A DNA stretch of 20,511 nt. It comes from UMGS1649 sp045637095. Lineage in GTDB: Bacteria > Bacillota > Clostridia > TANB77 > CAG-465. The notes below the pieces were generated by a model, which was given only the letters and a program-made list of their open reading frames with translations, was not told where the DNA came from and did no database searches. Each line of letters starts with the position of its first letter. The stretch's first letter is position 1. The DNA lies in NCBI GenBank assembly GCA_045637095.1, contig JAZTYX010000058.1, positions 1 to 20,511 on the forward strand, read 5' to 3'. Both the position numbers and the translations under genes were made by a program. Of this stretch, positions 7,906 through 16,100 are shown in pieces.

Positions 7906-7934
7906 TTGCTTTTTTATATATTTTGTGATAATAT
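7906..7934 (+). promoter_or_regulatory. Promoter of the Nudix gene
   Basis: TTGCTT (7906-7911), 17 bases, TAATAT (7929-7934), with TG one base upstream of the -10. It lies inside an upstream in-frame extension of the Nudix reading frame, supporting the later start at 7966. Confidence 0.65.
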
Positions 7935-7950
7935 ATTGCAAATTTATATA

Positions 7951-7956
7951 AGGAGG
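7951..7956 (+). promoter_or_regulatory. Ribosome binding site that decides the Nudix start
   Basis: AGGAGG 9 bases before ATG at 7966. The in-frame ATG at 7906 has no such site and lies at the -35 element. Confidence 0.85.
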
Positions 7957-7965
7957 TACGTAACT

Positions 7966-8454
7966 ATGGGAACAGATATCAAAATCACTACAGAAACTCA
8001 CAAATTTAAATACAGAGTTAACGGAATTGTGATTAAAAATGGCAAACTTTTAACAATTAAAATGAAGAACGGAACTTCATTTTGTTTACCTGGCGGTCAC
8101 GCTGAACTTGGCGAAGATACTCACACAGCTGTTATTCGCGAAATGAAAGAGGAATTAAATTCTGAAGCTACTATTTCAAGCGAATTAGCTATTGTAGAAA
8201 GCTTCTACACAGATAAGAACGGTTTATCTACTCACGAAATCAGTTTCTACTACATCGTTGAACCTGTAAACTATGACAATATTCCTTTGGAGAATTACTC
8301 AACTTCCGAAAATGACAAAGGCGAAATGAAAGACCACAACTTCGAGTGGATAGAATTATCTAATCTTGAAAACGTAGACTTCCGCCCTGCTTTTATTAAA
8401 ACCAAACTTGCTAAAGGCGACTTCTCCTTTGAGCATATGATTATAAAAGAATAA
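7966..8454 (+). CDS. Nudix hydrolase
   Basis: A 162-residue Nudix-family pyrophosphohydrolase, predicted to cleave a nucleoside diphosphate linked to another group, with Mg2+ held by the glutamates of the Nudix box. The box spans residues 44-66: Gly44, Glu50, then REMKEE (58-63) with Glu59, Glu62 and Glu63. The usual Gly and hydrophobic residue at the end of the box are Asn65 and Ser66, mild departures. LPGGHAELGE precedes the helix. No other domain, signal peptide or membrane segment is seen. It has its own promoter and terminator. Its C- and G-ending codons are more frequent than in the minus-strand operons. The substrate cannot be told from the sequence. Confidence 0.88.
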   Translation: MGTDIKITTETHKFKYRVNGIVIKNGKLLTIKMKNGTSFCLPGGHAELGEDTHTAVIREMKEELNSEATISSELAIVESFYTDKNGLSTHEISFYYIVEPVNYDNIPLENYSTSENDKGEMKDHNFEWIELSNLENVDFRPAFIKTKLAKGDFSFEHMIIKE

Positions 8455-8464
8455 TCTAAAAAAC

Positions 8465-8493
8465 ACGCACATATAATTTATGTGCGTATTTTT
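8465..8493 (+). terminator. Rho-independent terminator of the Nudix gene
   Basis: A perfect 9-base stem (8465-8473 with 8479-8487) and a 5-base loop are followed by ATTTTTAT, 10 bases past the stop codon. Confidence 0.88.
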
Positions 8494-8528
8494 ATATTCA
8501 AAATTATGTTATCTTCTTTTGCGCTTAG

Positions 8529-8557
8529 TTGTAATATATTGCGTTGTGTGATATAAT
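8529..8557 (+). promoter_or_regulatory. Promoter of the unknown 299-residue protein gene
   Basis: TTGTAA (8529-8534), 17 bases, TATAAT (8552-8557), with TG at 8549-8550 giving an extended -10. The start codon follows about 45 bases after the predicted transcription start. Confidence 0.75.
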
Positions 8558-8608
8558 ACTTTCAGTTTTTTCATAAATCTAAATAATAATTTAAAGGAGA
8601 TATATAGT

Positions 8609-9508
8609 ATGGAAATTACAAGAATCCGGAAAAAGTACTGTGTAGATGGAAAGGTTCAAATAATGTTTTCTAATGCACCCAGTCAAGTAATTCTGTCTTC
8701 TGACGGCTTTATTTATCTGCGTGATGGAGACACTACCATCCACCGCTACCTTACTAATCCTACTCGCAAGAAGATGCCATATAAAAACATGCCATCTTCT
8801 AAAAATCACGCAACACATCTTTTTGAGTACGATAAGCTGTATGCAAAATTTACAAGCTACCGCAATATGGGTAGAGGCTACTCTATGGAGGATTGCTATA
8901 CTCTTACCTTCCTCTACTTTGTAAGAACAGAAAATGGCGAAGCACTCTGTGCAGAGTTTAGATACTCAGATTTCAAATCTGACGAGGAAATTGAGGAAAT
9001 CATGTCTAAGGAAGACATTGAGCGTTTTCTTTATGACCTTAACCTTTCTGAAGCAGATGCAAAATGCATCTTGGATTGGCATAGCGGTATGAAATATGTA
9101 CGCCACAAAAAAGAAGCAATTAGTCTTACAAGAGATAGCTTCTTGCCCCTTGACGATGCATCGATTATCGATAAAGCAAACTCAAAGAACGAACCTATCT
9201 ACGCCCTCATTTTTGACGAGGAGCTTCGCAAGCAAAAAATGGAAGACAAATCTTGGATGGTTCATTCCATAGATGAAGTTCATGATTTGTATCTTACCCA
9301 TCGTGGAACTCTCGGTGGATATAATCCTGTTCAGCTCGTAGTACGTGGCAACAAGATGTATCTTCACGATTTTGAAATAATCTTTATCGCACCAGGAAAA
9401 TTCAAACTCCGTAATAAAAGATATCTTATCGAGTTGTCTTACAACGAAGTTCTTAAAAGAGCCCACGATATTGAGTATGCTAACGAACCGGATTTTAACG
9501 AAACCTAA
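8609..9508 (+). CDS. Hypothetical protein, unrecognised soluble family
   Basis: I do not recognise this 299-residue protein. It is a well-formed gene: AAAGGAGA 8-9 bases before ATG, an extended -10 promoter upstream and a strong hairpin immediately after the stop. The product is charged, with no signal peptide and no membrane segment, so it should be cytoplasmic. The N-terminal third is beta-like and rich in Tyr and Arg. An acidic helix-like stretch occurs at about 122-150 (SDEEIEEIMSKEDIERFLYD and following). The C-terminal half carries a second, beta-rich section ending in an acidic tail. Sampled 60-base stretches have about 40% G+C against about 25% in the histidine kinase gene, and C-ending codons are common. 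It could be a recently acquired gene or simply a highly expressed one. It is convergent with the prepilin-like gene. Confidence 0.8.
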   Translation: MEITRIRKKYCVDGKVQIMFSNAPSQVILSSDGFIYLRDGDTTIHRYLTNPTRKKMPYKNMPSSKNHATHLFEYDKLYAKFTSYRNMGRGYSMEDCYTLTFLYFVRTENGEALCAEFRYSDFKSDEEIEEIMSKEDIERFLYDLNLSEADAKCILDWHSGMKYVRHKKEAISLTRDSFLPLDDASIIDKANSKNEPIYALIFDEELRKQKMEDKSWMVHSIDEVHDLYLTHRGTLGGYNPVQLVVRGNKMYLHDFEIIFIAPGKFKLRNKRYLIELSYNEVLKRAHDIEYANEPDFNET

Positions 9509-9512
9509 AAAT

Positions 9513-9544
9513 ATAAGAGGCAAACCTTTTGGTTTGTCTCTTAT
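9513..9544. terminator. Bidirectional Rho-independent terminator between convergent genes
   Basis: A 14-base stem (9513-9526 with 9531-9544, one G-T pair) and a TTTT loop lie between two convergent stops. The plus strand runs into TATTTTTAT and the minus strand into a T run complementary to AAAAAT at 9507-9512, so it can serve both genes. Confidence 0.88.
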
Positions 9545-9549
9545 TATTT

Positions 9550-11370
9550 TTATAAACTTAAATCATAGCCGCCTACTATTGTTGTACTTTCTTTTAATTT
9601 TACATTTGGAGAAAGTGTAACTATCGCACAAGGTGTACCATATACAGTATATTCCTGACCGCCGCCTGATACTAATGTTAGTCCTAGATTGTCTAATCCA
9701 TCTGTAAATCCATACACTCCATAATCTGGTCCCCAAGAATAAGCATCTTGGAAATTGTCCGCAACTAATCTTGAAACCATTTTAGAACCACCGACAATAG
9801 TTCCTTGATTATACATTAAGAAGTTTCTTAATTTTACTCCGTTTGCTATATAACTATAATCCATAGTTGCTTTAGTATGTGTCATTGTTACTATGTCACT
9901 GGTATTTCCAGATACATAAGGTACAGTTATCCATTTACCTGTTGTTTCATCTCTATATGTAAAACCATTTGTAAACTTTTCATTCAAATTGGATGTTTGT
10001 GTTTTTCCGTCTTTTACATATGTCAATTTAACACCACCATTAGTACCACTCCAACTATATGTAGCAGTATCTCCATAATATGGACTGTAATATGACGATT
10101 TATATGGATCAAATTCTAATAAATCTACTAAATCTTGCATCTTTATAGACCTTGCAGATATTCCGATTGTACCATCTTTATAATTTTTAGCTTTTTGCTC
10201 AAGTGTTGAAACTATTGTATCATATCCGTTTTTTCCAGTTACAGCAAGTTCTTCTAGTATTCCAACCGATGCTATTAATAATCTTCCTTGGTCATCTGCG
10301 CCAAACAGAATCCAGTTACCTTTATACGAAGTAGGTCCTACACCATTTGGCATATAATTTATAAATGTTCCAAGTTCTATTTCTTTTGTTCCGTTTGTTA
10401 CAACAGCTTTAGACATTTTGTTACCACTAAATTCTTTTTTAGTTTCCCAAGTACCTGTATATGTTTCACTTGAAACAGTAGGATTTGTTTTTGTTGTATC
10501 CCTTTTACAAATAATTAAATCTGCTCCTAGCACAGCTACAATATAGTTTCCATCTACTGTTGTAAACAAACCAGCCCCCGAACCAAAAATAGCTGCCATA
10601 TGCCTATCCGCATCAATTATAGTTTCTTTGGCAAATTCTAAATATGAAGCACCGGCTATATATAAAACCATATTACCTTTAGCGTCTACAGTAACTTTTA
10701 CTTCATCACCATTATGTTCAGTTATATAATTACAATTTTTATATGTATAATGTACTTTTTCAAAATTACATACTAGTTCTTTTCCATTAGACATTGTTAA
10801 AGTTTTTCCGTCATCTGAAACAGATAAAGTTTCACCATCAAATACAATAGATTTATTAGAATAATGTGTTTCCACCGGATTGCCCATCATAAACGCCGGC
10901 ACAACAGCCAACCTAGAAGATAACGGATATGTTTCATCCATCACTAGCATTTGCGCTATAGAAATTTCTCCGCCTGGATAGAATATAAATCCCATACCAG
11001 CATCCTCGCTATAGTACAGTTGTTTATAGTAAAAGCCGTACTCGTTTAGTTGAGGCCTTAAATTTACCGTTACTCCGTTTTTATCTACCTCTATTATATA
11101 ATCATCAGTATTAATGCCGTTTTTATCTAATGCGTCTAATACCTTTCCTTCAAATTCCGCATCTGTTTTAGCCTTATCTAAATATGCTTCTGACCATGCT
11201 AAATTTGCAAGTTGTTCAACTTGTTTTAGATTACTAGTTTCTGTTGCATCGGTTGCTCTATCTATAATTCCACTATTAGTTAAAGTAACTACAACTGCGC
11301 TTGCTAATACTATCATAACTATAATAGTTATTACTAAAACAATTAAACTTATTCCTTCTTTCTTTTTCAT
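9550..11370 (-). CDS. Prepilin-like secreted/surface protein, large (606 aa)
   Basis: The N-terminus MKKKEG followed by ISLIVLVITIIVMIVLASAV is a class III (type IV prepilin) signal: basic leader, Gly6 as the expected prepilin peptidase site, then a hydrophobic helix to about residue 33. Position +5 of the mature protein is Val, not the usual Glu. An SGIIDRAT motif and a short coiled region (about 40-85) follow. The remainder is a Tyr/Gly/Thr-rich, probably beta-rich ectodomain. Residues near 345-420 (WILFGADDQGRLLIAS, then GKNGYDTIVSTLEQKAKNY and SARSIKMQDL) and the C-terminal TLSPNVKL resemble, from memory, clostridial prepilin-like proteins of unknown role. It is the last gene of the NRPS operon; its AGGAGG overlaps the kinase stop. 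Likely exposed on the cell surface or assembled in a fibre; no pilus machinery gene is nearby. Confidence 0.75.
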   Translation of the reverse strand: MKKKEGISLIVLVITIIVMIVLASAVVVTLTNSGIIDRATDATETSNLKQVEQLANLAWSEAYLDKAKTDAEFEGKVLDALDKNGINTDDYIIEVDKNGVTVNLRPQLNEYGFYYKQLYYSEDAGMGFIFYPGGEISIAQMLVMDETYPLSSRLAVVPAFMMGNPVETHYSNKSIVFDGETLSVSDDGKTLTMSNGKELVCNFEKVHYTYKNCNYITEHNGDEVKVTVDAKGNMVLYIAGASYLEFAKETIIDADRHMAAIFGSGAGLFTTVDGNYIVAVLGADLIICKRDTTKTNPTVSSETYTGTWETKKEFSGNKMSKAVVTNGTKEIELGTFINYMPNGVGPTSYKGNWILFGADDQGRLLIASVGILEELAVTGKNGYDTIVSTLEQKAKNYKDGTIGISARSIKMQDLVDLLEFDPYKSSYYSPYYGDTATYSWSGTNGGVKLTYVKDGKTQTSNLNEKFTNGFTYRDETTGKWITVPYVSGNTSDIVTMTHTKATMDYSYIANGVKLRNFLMYNQGTIVGGSKMVSRLVADNFQDAYSWGPDYGVYGFTDGLDNLGLTLVSGGGQEYTVYGTPCAIVTLSPNVKLKESTTIVGGYDLSL

Positions 11371-11379
11371 ATGTTCCTC

Positions 11380-13107
11380 CTATTTCTCTTTAGGGATTGT
11401 AATATAGAATGTTGTACCTTTTCCTACTTCAGTGTCAAAGCGTATTTCTCCACCGAAAGCTCCTTTTATTACAGAGTATGCAAGATATAATCCAAATCCT
11501 GTACCAGAAACACCTTTTGTTGTAAGGATGCTCTTTCCTATACTTTCTCTTATATGTTCAGGAATTCCGCCTGCAAAATCTTCAACAGATATTACAACCT
11601 CTTTAGCATTTTTATATACCTTAAGATTTATTTCTCCACCTTTATCCTCATATGCTTGTATTGCATTTACAACTATATTTGTAACTACTTGAGATAATTT
11701 AGCTGGATTTCCTTTTACTATTATATCCTCTTTAATATCTAAATTTAATTTAACTCTATGCTTAGTTAAATCGTTGTGAATAATTGTAGCCATATCGTTT
11801 ACTACTGTAGTTATATTTACATCCATAACTTCATCACTACCAATATTTCTTATTTGGTTTCTTAAGCTATTTGTAAGTGTAACTATCTTAGTAGCACAAC
11901 TATCCATTCTTTCAACTAACATTTTTTCATCGTCAGTTTGAACAGTTTCTTTTAACATTAAAAGTCCGCTCTTTATTGCAGATATTGGTGTGTTAATATC
12001 ATGTGCAACGCCACCTGCAAGTTCTCCTAACATTACTAAAGATTCATTCTTAAGCATTATTTCTGTATCCTTCTTAAGAGTTGTTATATCTCTTAAAAGA
12101 ATAAGTGTCGCAACAAATTCATTGCTATGTTTTGCTTTTATTGGTTGATATTCTACTTCAAAATATTTATCGTATTCTTCTTGTTTTATGTGATATTCTT
12201 TAGTAATTATATCCCTTGTTTTTCTTGCTTCATTTATATCTTTTTTAACAGATTTTAAATCTACAAAACCTTTTTGTTTCATCCAATCATATAAGTTGTC
12301 CTTATCTTGAATTTCACCAAACTTCTTAAAGTTATCTACAAATGTTTTGTTTAAGTCTACTATAGTACCATCATCACTTACAACAACGAATGAATCTGAC
12401 ATGCTATCCACAATTGTCTTAAATGATACAGGAATCATGTTCAAAGCTTTTAAGTGGAATATTGCTATGTAATATAACATTGCTGTAATTGAGAATGTGA
12501 TTGGCATTACATAAACACTGCTTTCTACTATTCTTAAAGCACCTAACGCATTAGATATTAATGGTACTAACGCACCTGCTATTATTAAAGCAGATTGTGG
12601 TGATAAAAATCCTGATTGTTTTATAGTTACTTTAATCATCGATACAAACGATGCTATTATTAAGCCATAAGAATACACCATAAATACATATAACGCAGGG
12701 CCAAATACTGTATCTGCAAAATTTGTAGAGTATTCTACATAGAACAAATGATGGAAATCATTTGTCCATAAAATACCTAGTAATATCGATGGTAATATAT
12801 ATAACCAATTCAAATTACTTATATCTCTGTTTTTATCTTTATACAGCAAACCAATTACAAAAATCTCTACCCCAAAGTACATTGCTCCTATATACGTTAT
12901 ATACTCAAAGTATATAGGTTTAATAGGTGTACCAGACATTAGTATTTGTAATAGCAAACCTAATATATGTATGCTAAACAATGATACTAACGTTATAAAG
13001 TGTTTATGTAAGTTTGTTTTTTGTTTAATCTTAATAAGCGAGTCCATAAGAACTATAAGCATTACAAACGCACCTACTAAAACTAAAAAAATTGAATATG
13101 TTGTCAT
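11380..13107 (-). CDS. Sensor histidine kinase, 7TM-PAS-HisKA-HATPase
   Basis: A 575-residue membrane histidine kinase. The N-terminal 220 residues contain about seven hydrophobic segments (first at 5-20, last at about 200-218), as in the 7TM histidine kinase sensor type. A PAS domain follows (about 230-345; DSFVVVSDDGTIVDLNKTF and LILLRDIT). The HisKA helix carries GELAGGVAHDINTPISAI with phospho-acceptor His369. The ATPase domain has an N box with Asn477/Asn481, VEDFAGGIP (Asp510; the usual DNGxG is DFAGG) and TTKGVSGTGFGLYLA (529-543). Its ATG overlaps the NRPS stop (ATGA), so translation is coupled. No response regulator gene is in the window, so its partner is elsewhere. Context suggests, but does not show, that it senses the NRPS product or envelope state. 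Confidence 0.92.
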   Translation of the reverse strand: MTTYSIFLVLVGAFVMLIVLMDSLIKIKQKTNLHKHFITLVSLFSIHILGLLLQILMSGTPIKPIYFEYITYIGAMYFGVEIFVIGLLYKDKNRDISNLNWLYILPSILLGILWTNDFHHLFYVEYSTNFADTVFGPALYVFMVYSYGLIIASFVSMIKVTIKQSGFLSPQSALIIAGALVPLISNALGALRIVESSVYVMPITFSITAMLYYIAIFHLKALNMIPVSFKTIVDSMSDSFVVVSDDGTIVDLNKTFVDNFKKFGEIQDKDNLYDWMKQKGFVDLKSVKKDINEARKTRDIITKEYHIKQEEYDKYFEVEYQPIKAKHSNEFVATLILLRDITTLKKDTEIMLKNESLVMLGELAGGVAHDINTPISAIKSGLLMLKETVQTDDEKMLVERMDSCATKIVTLTNSLRNQIRNIGSDEVMDVNITTVVNDMATIIHNDLTKHRVKLNLDIKEDIIVKGNPAKLSQVVTNIVVNAIQAYEDKGGEINLKVYKNAKEVVISVEDFAGGIPEHIRESIGKSILTTKGVSGTGFGLYLAYSVIKGAFGGEIRFDTEVGKGTTFYITIPKEK

Positions 13108-16100
13108 TTGTTATCTCCTTTTAAGAAACCTATTTCTTCTAAATATTCTATGTATTTAGTAATATATTCTTCATCGATTTCCGGCCAAACAAATCCAAGT
13201 TTAGATAATGCATCTTTAGTAAAGTCTGATTTTATAACCGTATTAGGGTTATAATCTATCTCTTTATTTCTATTTACATCTTGTACTATACCTTGTATTC
13301 TTTCATAACCATTGTCTTGTTTAGAATAAAATTCAATAAGTTCTGTCATTTGTTCTTTAGTGATATGTCTTAACTCATATCCTAATTTATATAATATCTC
13401 ATCTAACCTCTTCATTACAATATGGTTGTCATTAAAAATGTGATAAGTATTATATTTTTTATCTGTATTTGCTAAAATTCTAGTTGCTTTAGCTGCTAAA
13501 TCTATTGGTGTAAACTCAACATTAAAATCCATCAAATTAGTTGGCATTATTCCAATATCTACAAAAGTTTTAAGTCTATTTGCAAATGCATTTTCTGTGG
13601 CATTTGGTTGGAACTTACCATCAGACATTCTACTTGTTAAGTTACCCATTCTCATTACTTTGGCATCAAGTCCTTTTAATATATAGTTGTATACTACTTC
13701 TTCACCTAAGAATTTAGTATATGCATATACATTGTCCAGGTTTTGGCCTATATACAAGTTTGTTTCATTGTATATAGTTCCTTTAACTATGTTATCTTGA
13801 TCTAATTGTCCAACTTCTAATATATTACCTGATACACTAAGTGTAGATATATGTATTAATCTCATATTATTAGCTAACGCAAATTTAGCAAGATTTTCTA
13901 CACCCTTTGCATTTATTCTAGTAAATAAATTAATATCTCCATAGTGTTTTACATGAGCTGCAGAGTTAATTATCATAGAAACATTTCTAGAAACTTCTTC
14001 TCTAGCAGTTTCATCTACTATTAATTCATCAAGGATTATATCTCCTTCAATACATTTTACTCTTGTGTTAATTAGTTCATCATATTTATTACCAAAGAAG
14101 AAATTAACTTTTTCTTTTAATCTATCTTTAGGAGTTTTATCGCTATTCTTAATCTTTCTAATTAAGCAATAAATTGTACTTTCTGTATTAAGTAATAGTT
14201 CTTCTAAAATGTGTGAACCTAAAAAGCCTGTTGCTCCTGTAAGTAATATATCTTTTTTATTTATATCCTCTTTAACAGTGTTTTCAATTACATTTGTTTC
14301 AAGAAGCTTATGAATAGCATTAAAATCTCTTGTTTTTAACGGTTCAGATATTGAAGCTTTCTTGTTATCTAATGTAAGAAGCTCTGTTAACTCTTTAATA
14401 GAAGGATATTTATATAAATCTGCAAATGTAATCTTTATATTATGTTCAAGAGCTTCTGTTGTAAGTCTAATAGCAAGAAGCGAATCTCCTCCTATGTCAA
14501 AGAAACTATCTTCAGGATGTATATTCTCAATACCTAAAACATCTCTAAACATATCATAAATTGTTTTTGCAATCCCTTCATACTCTGGTACAAATTCTTC
14601 ATCTGCATCTTGAGATTTTTCTAGAATGTGTCTTATTAACTCTTTAACATTAACCTTACCATTTTGGTTTAATGGTAACTTGTCCATTCTTTCTATATAT
14701 GAAGGTATCTTGTATGAAGTAAGTTTATCTTTTAAGAATATCTTCATATCTTGTGGTAAAAAGTCTTCATTTGATGTATATATAGCTGCTATCTTCTTTG
14801 TTTTATTATGATCTTCATATATGAATACAGATAGGTCTTCTACCTTGTTAGAAGCGTATATAGCGTGTTTTATTTCATCAAGTTCAATTCTATATCCTCT
14901 AATCTTAACTTGGTTATCTCTTCTTCCTACGAAGTCTATATATCCGCCTTCCAGCATACGTACAACATCACCTGTTTTGTACATTCTGCCTTTATTTGTT
15001 ATTTCGTCTTCAACAAATCTTTCTTTTGTTAATTCTTCGTTGTTTATATATTTAAGCCCTACACTATCTCCACCAATTATATATTCGCCTTCAACATATA
15101 GCGGAAGTAGTCTAAACTTCTTATCTATTACATAACCATATGTATTAGATATTGCTCTTCCTAATGGAACCTTTACAGTTCTTGTTTCATCTACTCTAAA
15201 TGTGTTAGTAAATGTTACACATTCTGTTGGACCATAGCAGTTTATTATTGTTAAGTCTTTATACGTTTCTCTTAACTTGTTTACATGTTTTAGAGACATT
15301 ACATCTCCACCACTTAAAACTGTATGTAAAGTTTCAAACACATCTATCTTAGCATCTATTATTTGGTTAAACAGCGCTGATGTAATCCAAGCGATTGTAA
15401 CGCCAGATTCTTTTATATATTTATTTAGATATTCGAAGTTAAGAAGATTTTCTTTAGTAATTAGCGCGCATGTACCACCATTTAGAAGCGTTCCAAAGAA
15501 CTCAAATAACGATACATCGAAACTTGTTGATGCAGCTTGTATTATTGTATCACTATCTTTAAGTTCCATATAATCTGGATTCTTAACAAGCTTTACAATG
15601 TTCATATTCGTAATTAAAGCTCCTTTTGGATTTCCAGTTGTACCAGATGTATACAATATACAAGCCGGACTTACAGCTGTATATTCACTATCTAAAGTTA
15701 CTTTAGCATCATCCATTTTACTAAAGTCTAATTCTTCTAAAAATACTTCTTCTATGTCATCATAATTTTCTATATGATCTTCTAAAACAAATTTAACAGA
15801 CGCATCTTTAAACATATACTCTTTTTTGTCATGAGCGATGTTTATTTCTACTGGTAAATAATATGCTCCTGTTTTAAGAACTGCAAGTATAGCTGTAACT
15901 AGTTCAAATGACTTGTCTATATCTATACCAATTGCATCACCTACAACTACACCTTTTTCTTTTAGCATATTTGCAAGTTTGTTTGAAGCTGTATCTAATT
16001 CTTTGTATGTCATAGACTTGTCTTCTAATCTAAGCGCAATATTATTTGGATTTAATTCTACTTGTTCATTAAACAATTCAATAACAGTCTTATCTTTAGG

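Noticed and set aside
7906..7965. 20-codon N-terminal extension of the Nudix protein
   Set aside because: It covers the promoter, has no ribosome binding site, and AGGAGG precedes the ATG at 7966.
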